Both the position numbers and the translations under genes were made by a program. A stretch of 64,000 bases of DNA from Hymenobacter algoricola (lineage in GTDB: Bacteria; Bacteroidota; Bacteroidia; Cytophagales; Hymenobacteraceae): the NCBI RefSeq assembly GCF_039539525.1, contig NZ_BAABDH010000110.1, positions 1 to 64,000 on the forward strand, written 5' to 3'. The notes below the pieces were generated by a model. The model was given only the letters and a program-made list of their open reading frames with translations, was not told the DNA's origin and ran no database searches. This document shows, one piece after another, positions 52,399 through 60,580 of the stretch (within the stretch, counting starts at the first letter, position 1; every line of letters starts with the position of its first letter).

Positions 52399-54975
52399 TT
52401 ACGTCAGCGGCGGACCCGGCATGGGCAGCAGGATGCTAAAGGTAGTGCCTACGTCCACCATACTCTGCACGGCGAGGGTGCCGCCGCCGTTTTCCACCAT
52501 CTTCTTCACCATGTACAGGCCCACGCCCGAGCCCGGCACGTGGTGATGCAGGCGGCGGAAAAGGCGGAACAACTCCCCCTGCTGGGCCGGCGTCAGCCCC
52601 AGGCCATTGTCCTGTACTTCCAGCACAGCCTGTCCGGACGGGTGCCGCAGGCAGCGCAGCTGCACCAGGGGCGGCCGGTCGGGCGAGCAGTACTTCACGG
52701 CGTTGCTGAACAGGTTGTACAGAATGCTGCGCAGGTTTTTGGCCGAGAAATACAGCTCCGGACAGCTGCTCAGGTCGACGGTGAGGGTGGCGCCGGCGGC
52801 CGTCAGCTCGGGCAGGATGTCGAGGCGCACGCTCTCCACCAGCGCGGGCAGGTCGACGGCCTCCGCGGGCTGGTCGAGCAGCGCGTGCTGCAGCTGGGTT
52901 ACGTCGGTGAGGTGGCCCAGCGTCTGCTGAAAGCGGCTCACGGCCCCCTGCATCATATCGAGCAGGCGCGGCACCAGGTCGGCCTGCAGCGCCGCCGGGG
53001 GCAGCTGCTGGCGCAGGGCCAGCAGCAGGCCCTCAATGTTGGTAATGGGCGACTTCAGGTCGTGCGAGGCCGAGTAGACGAAGGTATCCAGGTCGGCGTT
53101 GGTGCGGGTGAGGCGGGTATTGGCGTCGTTCAGCTCGGCGTTGGTGGACTGCATCTCCCCGTTGATGGCCGCCAGCTCCTCGTTGAGCGCCTGCACCTGC
53201 TGGCGGGCCAGCACCTGGTCGGTCACGTCGTAGACGAAGGCGGCCACGCCCACGATCCGGCCCTGCTCGCGGTAGGCCTGGTAGGCGAAGGTGACGTAGC
53301 GCGGGCTGCCGGGCTGGAGCTCCGCCAGCGGCATATCGATTACGGCCTGCGGCTCCCCGGTTTCGAAGACCAGGTCGAGCAGCCTGACCAGCCCGGCCAT
53401 CTGCACGCGCGGATACACCTCGGCAATGGTATGCCCCCGCAACGGCCCCGTCCACTCCTCGGGCGGAAACACGTCGGCGAAGGCCGGGTTGAAGTAGTCG
53501 ATGCGGTGGTCGGGCTCGCGCAGCAGCACGATGGACACCGGCGTCTGCTCGAAGATCTGGTAGAGCTCCTGCCGCTGCTGGGCCTGGCGCTGGGCCACGC
53601 TGAGCATGGCGCCCTGTAGTGTTTCGGCCTGGCGGCGCGATAGTACGGCTTCGGTAGTATCGAGGACGAAAGCCAGAATGCCCTGATTCTGACCCTGACC
53701 GTTCATGAGCGGCTGATAGACAAAATCTACGTAGCGCTGCTCGGGCTTGCCGGTGGTGCGGCCAAACAGCTCAATCGGCATATCGTGGCCCAAGAAGGGC
53801 TTACCGGTAATGTACACCTGGTCGAGCAGGTCGATAAAACCCTGTTCTATCACTTCAGGAAATACTTCGGCTACCGTTTTGCCCAGCACGGCGCGGTCGG
53901 CAGAAAGGGCCAGATAGCGGTCGTTGAAAAAGGTAAACCGGTGCTCGGGCCCGGTGAGGGTGGCCACGGCGGCGGGCACCTGGCCCAGAATCTGCTGCAG
54001 CAGGTGCTGCTGCACGCCCAGCTGCTCGCGCTGCTCCTGGGCTTGCAGCAGGGCGGCCTGAGTTTCGGCGGTGCGTTGCGCCACGCGGGCTTCCAGCTCG
54101 TCGTTGAGTTGCTGCACGCGCTGGCGGGCCAGCACCTGCTCCGTCACTTCCGTCGCTATCACCATTGCCCCGTAGATGCGGCCGTCGGCCTCGTGCATGG
54201 GCACGTACACGAAATCCCAGTACACGGTGTCGCGGCGGCCGTCACGGTCGTGCACGGCCGGCATGGCGTGCGCCACGTGCGGCTCGCCGGTAGCCATCAC
54301 CTGGTCGAGCAGCTCTTCGTAGCCCATGCCGGCTGCTTCGGGCAGCGCCTCAAACAAGCCCTTGCCCATGAGCTGCTCCGCGGTACGGCCCCAGAGCCGG
54401 CACACCACGGGATTGGCCAGCTCAATGATGTAGGTTGGGCCCCGATAAACGGCAATGGCGGCCGGGGCCTGCTCAAACACCCGGGCCAGCTCCTGCCACT
54501 GCCGCTCGGCGGCGACGCGGGCAGTCTGCTCAGAGGCCTGGCTGTCGCGCAGGGCTTCTTCCACGGCCGGGCGCGAATGGTCGCTGGATTCGATGAAGCT
54601 CACCACCAGCTGCTCTTCGCAGCGCTGGGCCACCAGGGAGTAGTAGCCGTCGAGGCCGTCGTGCTGGTAGAGGTTCTGGCGGCGCTCTACCTGGCCCGAG
54701 CGAAAGGCCATGCGGTAGAAGCCGAAGACGCCGTGCTGGGCGGCGGTGGGAAACAGGGTCAGCAACGACTCGGTCGGGTACTGCGGCAGCCCGAGCAGCT
54801 GCTGGGCGGCAGGGTTGAGCCGCACCCAGGCAAAATCGATGATTTCTACCCCGTCGGCGGCGTAGAGCGGGCGGAGCAGCATCGTCCCGGCCAGGGACAG
54901 GTTCAGCAGCACTTCGGCCAGCCCGGCCGGGGGCAGCGCCTCCCCTGACGACGGAGGGAGAATAGAATCGGACAT
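52399..54975 (-). CDS. Multi-PAS sensor histidine kinase
   Basis: An 858-aa soluble kinase, with no signal or membrane helix. Four PAS-type domains are seen, at about 10-130, 150-285, 310-440 and 460-590; they share phrases such as DLLDQVYITGKP / RLLDLVFETGEP and VYDVTDQVLARQQVQ. A coiled coil follows, then the HisKA site His638 in SASHDLKSPITN. The HATPase domain has LFSNAVKYC (N box), VLEVQDNGLGL (G1) and GSGVGLYMVKKMVE (G2). The PAS blocks are similar to each other, suggesting internal duplication. It probably senses a cytoplasmic cue and passes phosphate to the downstream receiver protein. Confidence 0.94.
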   Translation of the reverse strand: MSDSILPPSSGEALPPAGLAEVLLNLSLAGTMLLRPLYAADGVEIIDFAWVRLNPAAQQLLGLPQYPTESLLTLFPTAAQHGVFGFYRMAFRSGQVERRQNLYQHDGLDGYYSLVAQRCEEQLVVSFIESSDHSRPAVEEALRDSQASEQTARVAAERQWQELARVFEQAPAAIAVYRGPTYIIELANPVVCRLWGRTAEQLMGKGLFEALPEAAGMGYEELLDQVMATGEPHVAHAMPAVHDRDGRRDTVYWDFVYVPMHEADGRIYGAMVIATEVTEQVLARQRVQQLNDELEARVAQRTAETQAALLQAQEQREQLGVQQHLLQQILGQVPAAVATLTGPEHRFTFFNDRYLALSADRAVLGKTVAEVFPEVIEQGFIDLLDQVYITGKPFLGHDMPIELFGRTTGKPEQRYVDFVYQPLMNGQGQNQGILAFVLDTTEAVLSRRQAETLQGAMLSVAQRQAQQRQELYQIFEQTPVSIVLLREPDHRIDYFNPAFADVFPPEEWTGPLRGHTIAEVYPRVQMAGLVRLLDLVFETGEPQAVIDMPLAELQPGSPRYVTFAYQAYREQGRIVGVAAFVYDVTDQVLARQQVQALNEELAAINGEMQSTNAELNDANTRLTRTNADLDTFVYSASHDLKSPITNIEGLLLALRQQLPPAALQADLVPRLLDMMQGAVSRFQQTLGHLTDVTQLQHALLDQPAEAVDLPALVESVRLDILPELTAAGATLTVDLSSCPELYFSAKNLRSILYNLFSNAVKYCSPDRPPLVQLRCLRHPSGQAVLEVQDNGLGLTPAQQGELFRLFRRLHHHVPGSGVGLYMVKKMVENGGGTLAVQSMVDVGTTFSILLPMPGPPLT

Positions 54976-55312
54976 AGAGCGAACAGCAGAGGGCAGGAGT
55001 GCCGGAGGTCTAAAGATAACGGGCCGGGGGTATCCTCGCCCCTTTCCCGAAGATTGATTTGCCCGGAGTCGGTTCCCGGCGCTGCTTCTACGTCCGGGCG
55101 GCCCCCTCCAACACCCGGGCGCGGCCCTTTCGTTTCCGGATGCGCCGGATTCCTGCCCCGGCGAGAAGCTGCCCAGCCCGACGCGGGCCCTGGCACATGG
55201 TTTTGCCCGCTCCGGTGCAGCGGTAGGCTACACAATTGTGTCCCTGGTTTCGCGCTGGCTGGGGTTTGTGTAAATTGCCGTCTGCCTGCTTCGTTTTTAC
55301 CTCACTTTCGAT
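54976..55312. other. Divergent promoter region between the kinase and the M1 peptidase
   Basis: No gene is supported in 337 bases. It contains the promoter-like site at 55248-55278 for the M1 peptidase; a kinase promoter on the other strand was not recognised. Confidence 0.45.
55248..55278 (+). promoter_or_regulatory. Bacteroidota-type promoter for the M1 peptidase (approximate)
   Basis: TTTC (55248-55251), then 19 bases, then TAAATTGC (55271-55278) approximates TTTG-N19-TAnnTTTG, 35 bases upstream of the start codon. Confidence 0.4.
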
Positions 55313-57670
55313 ATGCTTAAAAGACTTCTCCTGGGCGCTGGCCTCGTGGGTCTGGCTGCCGCCCCGCTGCGGGCCCAGACGACCAACTCCGGCACCGACA
55401 AATTTGCCCAGCTCGGCACCACGCTGCCCACGCCCAACTCCTACCGCACCGCCTCCGGCGCCCCCGGCTCCGAGTACTGGCAGCAGCGCGCCGACTACAA
55501 CATCCGCGTGAAGCTGGACGACGACAAGCAGGCCATTACCGGCGCCGAGGACATCACCTACACCAACCTCTCGCCCGACGTGCTGACTTACCTGTGGGTG
55601 CAGCTCGACCAGAACATCATGGACAAGGGCTCCATCACCACGGCCACCCAGGTTGGCCAGCTCCAGGAGCGCATGCCCTTCCAGGCGCTGGACTACCTGA
55701 CCACCTCCGACTTCGACGGCGGCTTCAAGATTGAGTCGGTGAACGTGAAGGGCGGCAAGGCCCTGCCCTACGTGGTCAACCACACGATGATGCGCGTGGA
55801 CCTGCCCACGCCGCTGCGGCCCAAGCAGGCCTTCACCTTCAGCATTGCCTGGCACTACAACATCAACGACCAGCTCAAAATCAATCAGCGCAGCGGCTAC
55901 GAGTTTTTCCCCGACGACAAGAACTACCTCTACGAAATTGCCCAGTTCTACCCCCGCATGGCCGTGTACTCGGACTATCAGGGCTGGCAGCACAAGCAGT
56001 TTCTGGGCAACGGCGAGTTTGCCCTGCCCTTCGGCGACTACCGCGTGAGCATCACGGCCCCCGCCGACCATGTGGTGGGTGCCACCGGCACGCTGCAAAA
56101 CCCCGACCAGGTGCTCACGGCCACCCAGCGCAAGCGCTACGCCCAGGCCGCCAATGCGGCCAAGCCGGTGCTCATCGTAACCCAGCAGGAAGCCGAGCAG
56201 GCCGAGAAAGGCCGGGCCAAGGGCACCAAAACCTGGACCTACGCCGCCAAGAACGTGCGTGACTTCGCCTGGGCTTCCTCCCGCAAGTTTATCTGGGATG
56301 CCATGGGCATCAAGCAGAGCGGCGTGCCGGTGATGTGCATGAGCTACTACCCCAAGGAAGGCAACCCGCTCTGGGGCCAGTACTCGACGGAAGTGGTGGC
56401 CCACACCATCAAGACCTACTCCAAGTTCACGATTCCCTACGCCTACCCCGTGGCCATTTCGGTGCACGGGCCCGTGGGCGGCATGGAATACCCGATGCTG
56501 TGCTTTAATGGTGGCCGCCCCGAGAAGGACGGCACCTACTCGGCCGACCGGAAATACGGGATGATTTCGGTGATTATCCACGAGGTGGGCCACAACTTCT
56601 TCCCCATGATCATCAACTCCGACGAGCGGCAGTGGAGCTGGATGGACGAAGGGCTGAACACCTTCGTGCAGTACCTCACCGAGCAGGAATGGGAGCGGGA
56701 CTACCCCTCGCGCCGCGGCGAGCCGAAGAACATTGTCGACTACATGAAAACCGACAAGAGCCTGCAAACCCCGATTATGACCAACTCGGAGTCGGTGCTG
56801 CAGTTTGGGCCCAACGCCTACGCCAAGCCTGCTACGGGCCTGAACATGCTGCGCGAAACTATCCTGGGCCGTCAGCTTTTCGACCACGCCTTCAAAACCT
56901 ACGCCCAGCGCTGGGCCTACAAGCACCCCGAGCCGGCCGACTTCTTCCGCACGATGGAAGACGCCTCGGGCACCGACCTCGACTGGTTCTGGCGCGGCTG
57001 GTTCTACACCACCGACCGCTCGGACCTAAGCATCGAGGGCGTGAAGTGGTACTCGGTCGACTCGAAAAACCCGGAAATCGAAAATGCCCGCAAGCGGGAA
57101 ATGCTGAACGCCGAGCCCAAGAGCCTCTCCCAGCAGCGCAACCTGCAGGACATTCCCAAAACCCTGGTCGACGTGAAGCCCGACCTCAAGGACTTCTACA
57201 ACACCTACGACCCCATTGCTACCACCGACGCCGACAAGGCCCGCTACCAGCAGTACGTGGCCAAGCTCACGCCCGCCCAGCAGCAGCGCCTGAAGGCCGG
57301 GCTGAACTTCTACGAAGTGGATCTGCGCAACGTGGGCGGCCTGGTGATGCCGGTAGTCGTGCAGATGACCTACCAGGACGGCAAGCAAGAAATCGTGAAC
57401 GTGCCGGCCGAAATCTGGCGCAAGAACAACGAGCACGTCACCAAGGTGTTCATCACCGAAAAGCCCGTGGTGAGCTTCGTGCTGGACCCCTACCTGCAGA
57501 CCGCCGACACGGACCTCTCCAACAACGCCTACCCGCAACGGGCCGCGCCCTCGCGCTTCGAGCTGTTTGAGCGCCAGCAGCAGCCCCAGCCCAACCCCAT
57601 GCAGCAGCAAACCTCGCTGCAGCAAAAGGAGCAGAAGCCGGGCACCGGCGCCGGCGGCGGCACCAACTAG
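55313..57670 (+). CDS. M1 family zinc metallopeptidase
   Basis: A 785-aa protein with a signal peptide ending near RAQ (residue 22). The N-terminal beta-saddle domain has YNIRVKLDDDKQAITGAEDITYTN. The exopeptidase-type motif GGMEYPM replaces GAMEN. The zinc site His423-Glu424-x-x-His427 (HEVGH) is followed by Glu446 exactly 19 residues after the second His (DEGLNTF), the M1 pattern. The C-terminus is a Gln/Pro-rich tail ending in glycine. It is probably a periplasmic or outer-membrane-facing aminopeptidase that feeds on peptides. It is followed by a terminator. Confidence 0.93.
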   Translation: MLKRLLLGAGLVGLAAAPLRAQTTNSGTDKFAQLGTTLPTPNSYRTASGAPGSEYWQQRADYNIRVKLDDDKQAITGAEDITYTNLSPDVLTYLWVQLDQNIMDKGSITTATQVGQLQERMPFQALDYLTTSDFDGGFKIESVNVKGGKALPYVVNHTMMRVDLPTPLRPKQAFTFSIAWHYNINDQLKINQRSGYEFFPDDKNYLYEIAQFYPRMAVYSDYQGWQHKQFLGNGEFALPFGDYRVSITAPADHVVGATGTLQNPDQVLTATQRKRYAQAANAAKPVLIVTQQEAEQAEKGRAKGTKTWTYAAKNVRDFAWASSRKFIWDAMGIKQSGVPVMCMSYYPKEGNPLWGQYSTEVVAHTIKTYSKFTIPYAYPVAISVHGPVGGMEYPMLCFNGGRPEKDGTYSADRKYGMISVIIHEVGHNFFPMIINSDERQWSWMDEGLNTFVQYLTEQEWERDYPSRRGEPKNIVDYMKTDKSLQTPIMTNSESVLQFGPNAYAKPATGLNMLRETILGRQLFDHAFKTYAQRWAYKHPEPADFFRTMEDASGTDLDWFWRGWFYTTDRSDLSIEGVKWYSVDSKNPEIENARKREMLNAEPKSLSQQRNLQDIPKTLVDVKPDLKDFYNTYDPIATTDADKARYQQYVAKLTPAQQQRLKAGLNFYEVDLRNVGGLVMPVVVQMTYQDGKQEIVNVPAEIWRKNNEHVTKVFITEKPVVSFVLDPYLQTADTDLSNNAYPQRAAPSRFELFERQQQPQPNPMQQQTSLQQKEQKPGTGAGGGTN

Positions 57671-57690
57671 CGCCGTAAACCGCGCCGCAG

Positions 57691-57724
57691 AAAAAAGCGT
57701 CTGGCCCCGGCCGGGCGCTTTTTT
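57691..57724 (+). terminator. Terminator after the M1 peptidase gene
   Basis: AAAAAAGCGTCTGGCC (57691-57706) pairs with GGCCGGGCGCTTTTTT (57709-57724), using two G-T pairs. Confidence 0.82.
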
Positions 57725-57796
57725 GCTTGGTTTGCAACCCAAACCGCCGGCCGCCGCTCCTTTCCCTATCTACCCTATTTTTACTCAGCCAACCCC

Positions 57797-58228
57797 ATGA
57801 AAAAGCCGTTCCTGATTCTGATTTCCGCCGCGCTGGCCTTCGGCAGCCAAAGCTGCAAGGATAAGCCGACCATTCCGGAATACCCGTGCGTCAACGGCAA
57901 GCTGCTGGGCACCACCTGCGACGGGCGGTACCTGATTCAGGTCGACACCGCTTCCCAGCACCAGATTGGGCTGGTGCTGAATTTTCAGGGTGACGCGGGC
58001 ATTTCCTTGCCCGGCCCCGCGGCCCAGCTGCGGGTGTACAACAACGTAATCAGCACGGCTACGCCCCTACCCCCTGCCATGCGGCGCGGCCAGACGTTCT
58101 ATTTCCAGTATAAATCCGTGCCGGCAACGTCGAGGCCCTGCACAGCTAACGTGGTGTATTACGAGGCGCCCCAGTTTGACCTAGTGGCCACTTCCGACGT
58201 TTCCTGTTCTTCGCTGTTGCCCGAATAA
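57797..58228 (+). CDS. Small lipoprotein of unknown function
   Basis: A 143-aa protein starting MKKPFLILISAALAFGSQSC, a lipoprotein-type signal with Cys at residue 20. The mature part has several Cys residues (YPCVNGK, GTTCDGR, RPCTANV, DVSCSSLLPE) that may form disulphides, and a beta-rich middle. No family is recognised. It stands alone. Confidence 0.68.
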   Translation: MKKPFLILISAALAFGSQSCKDKPTIPEYPCVNGKLLGTTCDGRYLIQVDTASQHQIGLVLNFQGDAGISLPGPAAQLRVYNNVISTATPLPPAMRRGQTFYFQYKSVPATSRPCTANVVYYEAPQFDLVATSDVSCSSLLPE

Positions 58229-58246
58229 CCGCGGCTTCAGCTTGGA

Positions 58247-58281
58247 GTTCTCGTTACAACGGGCGAAAAATCACGGTAAGC
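58247..58281. repeat. Left member of a 35-bp inverted repeat pair
   Basis: It begins GTTCTCGTTACA and matches the reverse complement of 59734-59768 in 30 of 35 positions. Read on the minus strand it encodes LTVIFRPL-stop. See findings for the two interpretations. Confidence 0.8.
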
Positions 58282-58455
58282 ATCACCCCATCAGGTGACC
58301 ATTTATTGGGCTGCACAAAAGAGGAGTAGAGGAGCTTGAACGAAGACGCCAACCCGCGCCAACCTGCCAGGCAGCAGCTAGTGTTGGGAAAGAGTCCTTT
58401 ATTTGCTGGCGGTGCCAACCCGTAGCGATGCTCCGAGTCCCTGGTTATCTCCTTC

Positions 58456-59697
58456 ATGCGTAGAATCCTTATTGCCTCGCTACTCTTCCTTTCTTTTGGC
58501 ATCGCCACGCGGGGAGTGGCCCAACCGGGCCGGCGCCAAGCCGCGCAGGACTCGTTGACGGCGGAGTTGGAATCCTTGCGCAGCCAAGGCCATTTCAACG
58601 GGTTTGGGGTCGCCCTCGTGAACCGGCAAAGCGTGCTCTACCAGCAGGGCTTTGGCTTTGCTGACGCACAGGCCCAAAAAGTATACGGAATCCACACCGT
58701 ACAAAGCATCGCGTCGGTGTCCAAGACGCTGGTAGGCCTGGCCCTGCTCAAGGCGCAGGAACTGGGCCTGCTTACCCTGGACGACCCCATTAACAAGTAC
58801 TTGCCCTTCCCGGTCGTCAACCCGGCGTTCCCCGACGTGCCGATTACGCTCCGGCACCTGGCGACCCACACGTCCAGCATCCGCGACAACGACTTCTACC
58901 TGAGCAAAAACTATTCCCTCAAGCCCGACCAAAACCTCACGGGCCTGCCGCTGGCGTTTGAGGACGAGCAGACGCTTATTCCCGCGGATTCGGCGGTGAC
59001 CCTGCCCGTGTTTCTGAAAAATGTGCTGACCCCGGCGGGCAAGTGGTACCAGTCGAAGGGGTTTCTCGCCCGCCGGCCCGGCGAGCTCTACGAGTATTCC
59101 AACGTGGGCGCGGCCCTGGCGGCGTACGTAGTGGAACGGGTCAGCAAGCAGCCCTTTCCGGACTTCACGGCCCGGTACCTTACCCGGCCGCTGCGCATGC
59201 GGGATTCGGGCTGGCACTTTGCCGACGTCGCCTTCTCCCGCTACGCACGGCCCTACAAGTCCCCCGCCGTGCCGCTGCCCTACTATTCGCTGACCACGTA
59301 CCCTGACGGTGGCTTCCTTTCCTCCGTGGCCGACATGAGCCAGTACCTGCGCGAGCTGATTCGGGGCTACCAGGGCCAGGGCACCGTGCTGCGGCCGGCG
59401 AGCTACCGCGAATTGTTCCGGCCCCAGCTGGCGGCCGGCAACTTTGAAGAGCGCAACGAGCGCAACCCCTACAGCGAATCCTACAACGTGGGCGTTTTCA
59501 TGGGGTTCGGCTACACCGGCTTCATCGGCCACACCGGTGGCGACCCCGGCGTGGTGGCGCTGCTGTTTTTTGACCCCAAATCCGGCATTGGTCGGCTCTT
59601 GCTGTTGAACACCAACCTGTCCACCAAGGCCGGCGAGGTGGCGATGTACAAAATCTGGAACACGCTGGAAAAGTACCAGCACCGGGTAGGTCGCTGA
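58456..59697 (+). CDS. Serine beta-lactamase-fold hydrolase (class C / esterase-like)
   Basis: A 413-aa protein with a signal peptide (MRRILIASLLFLSFGIATRGVAQ). Penicillin-recognising motifs are complete: Ser87-x-x-Lys90 (SVSK), Tyr214-Ser-Asn216 (YSN) and His359-Thr-Gly-Gly (HTGG, in place of KTG). The family includes class C beta-lactamases, D-aminopeptidases and EstB-type esterases; HTGG is more common in the esterase/peptidase groups, so drug resistance should not be assumed. The gene stands alone between two inverted 35-bp repeats. Confidence 0.9.
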   Translation: MRRILIASLLFLSFGIATRGVAQPGRRQAAQDSLTAELESLRSQGHFNGFGVALVNRQSVLYQQGFGFADAQAQKVYGIHTVQSIASVSKTLVGLALLKAQELGLLTLDDPINKYLPFPVVNPAFPDVPITLRHLATHTSSIRDNDFYLSKNYSLKPDQNLTGLPLAFEDEQTLIPADSAVTLPVFLKNVLTPAGKWYQSKGFLARRPGELYEYSNVGAALAAYVVERVSKQPFPDFTARYLTRPLRMRDSGWHFADVAFSRYARPYKSPAVPLPYYSLTTYPDGGFLSSVADMSQYLRELIRGYQGQGTVLRPASYRELFRPQLAAGNFEERNERNPYSESYNVGVFMGFGYTGFIGHTGGDPGVVALLFFDPKSGIGRLLLLNTNLSTKAGEVAMYKIWNTLEKYQHRVGR

Positions 59698-59733
59698 CGG
59701 CCAAGCAGCCATGCTGCTGAACACTAAGCTAGA

Positions 59734-59768
59734 GCATACCGTAATTTTGCGCCCCCTGTAACGAGAAC
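59734..59768. repeat. Right member of a 35-bp inverted repeat pair
   Basis: It ends TGTAACGAGAAC and is the reverse-complement partner of 58247-58281. Read on the plus strand it encodes HTVILRPL-stop as the end of a 16-codon frame that starts at 59711. Confidence 0.8.
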
Positions 59769-59781
59769 CCGCCTGCAGTAC

Positions 59782-59837
59782 GTTGTGACGTTTTGGTTTG
59801 TGACGAATTAAAACGTCACAAACCAAAACGTCACAAC
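59782..59837. repeat. 24-bp perfect inverted repeat with internal TGTGACG doublets
   Basis: Positions 59782-59805 and 59814-59837 are exact reverse complements around AATTAAAA. Each arm holds TTGTGACG twice, separated by TTTTGG, so four copies of the 7-mer face one another. It may end transcription of the hydrolase gene or be a protein-binding site; there is no T tract beyond it. Confidence 0.85.
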
Positions 59838-59933
59838 ACATAACAGCATCCCCGGAAAACGGCGGCTTTAACTACTCTTTCCAAGCCAGCACTATTTCCT
59901 AGCTTCGCCCCTCACCTACTTCCTTTCTTCCCC

Positions 59934-60308
59934 ATGGGCCTCCTCGACGCACTGCTCGGCAACGCTTCCGCCAACGACATTCAGGAAACGCAAAACGACC
60001 TGGCCCGCCTGCTCGCCCCCGGCGAACAGGTGGCCAAGGCCTACGCCATTTTCCGCGACCAGATCATCTTCACCACCAAGCGCCTCGTGCTGGTCGACCG
60101 GCAGGGCGTGACGGGCACCAAGAAGGAAATCCTGAGCGTGCCCTACCGCAGCATCGAGCGGTTCAGCGTCGAAACCACCGGCCACTTCGACCTCGACGCG
60201 GAGCTCAAGATCTGGGTGCGCGGCCAGACTGAGCCCATCAGCAAAACCTTCCGCGACAACCAGAGCATCCTCGACATCGGCCGGGCCCTGGCCGAGTTTG
60301 CTTTGTGA
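59934..60308 (+). CDS. Bacterial PH-domain protein
   Basis: A 124-aa cytoplasmic protein. The segment GEQVAKAYAIFRDQIIFTTKRLVLVDRQGVTGTKKEILSVPYRSIERFSVETTG matches the bacterial pleckstrin-homology group PF08000 (YvbH-like), normally about 120 aa. These proteins form ring-like oligomers and have no known enzyme activity. It stands alone with a terminator-like structure downstream. Confidence 0.88.
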   Translation: MGLLDALLGNASANDIQETQNDLARLLAPGEQVAKAYAIFRDQIIFTTKRLVLVDRQGVTGTKKEILSVPYRSIERFSVETTGHFDLDAELKIWVRGQTEPISKTFRDNQSILDIGRALAEFAL

Positions 60309-60462
60309 TTCCGGTCCTTACGAACAGAGTGCAGCCATTCGTCCTCTGAAGTGTATTGGGCACTGTCTGACCAGAAAGCCCCAGCGTTAGATGCAACGTG
60401 AAGTTGTGCTTCGCGAGGCGTCTGCACCGATTCACCAATCATCGTTCAATGCCTAGCTAAGG

Positions 60463-60535
60463 GTAACTGCGCTTTGCATTCAAAAAACCCTGACGCATAT
60501 CAGCATCAGGGCTTTTGCATGCAAAGCGCAGTTAC
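60463..60535. terminator. Nested inverted repeat / bidirectional terminator
   Basis: The outer arms GTAACTGCGCTTTGCA (60463-60478) and TGCAAAGCGCAGTTAC (60520-60535) pair perfectly. An inner hairpin (AAAACCCTGA with TCAGGGCTTTT) has terminator form. It separates the convergent PH-domain and ndh genes. Confidence 0.8.
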
Positions 60536-60536
60536 A

Positions 60537-60578
60537 CTTCAGCGGACGGATTGCTTCGTCCTTCGTCCTCGCAATGAC
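60537..60578. repeat. Dispersed intergenic repeat (GTCATTGCGAG type), inverted copy
   Basis: On the minus strand it reads GTCATTGCGAGGACGAAGG and on to GCTGAAG, matching the unit at 45142-45179. A decayed copy lies at about 60315-60353. Confidence 0.7.
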
Positions 60579-60580
60579 AG

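Noticed and set aside
53785..54948. A 387-codon plus-strand frame opposite the histidine kinase
   Set aside because: It is antisense to a kinase with complete catalytic motifs and has His/Gly-rich shadow composition.
59711..59760. A 16-codon mini-gene ending HTVILRPL
   Set aside because: It is too short, and its conserved part is the repeat itself; treated as a remnant 3' end.
58247..59768. Calling the serine hydrolase unit an insertion sequence
   Set aside because: There is no transposase and no target duplication, and the repeats read as coding 3' ends, so only the repeats are reported.
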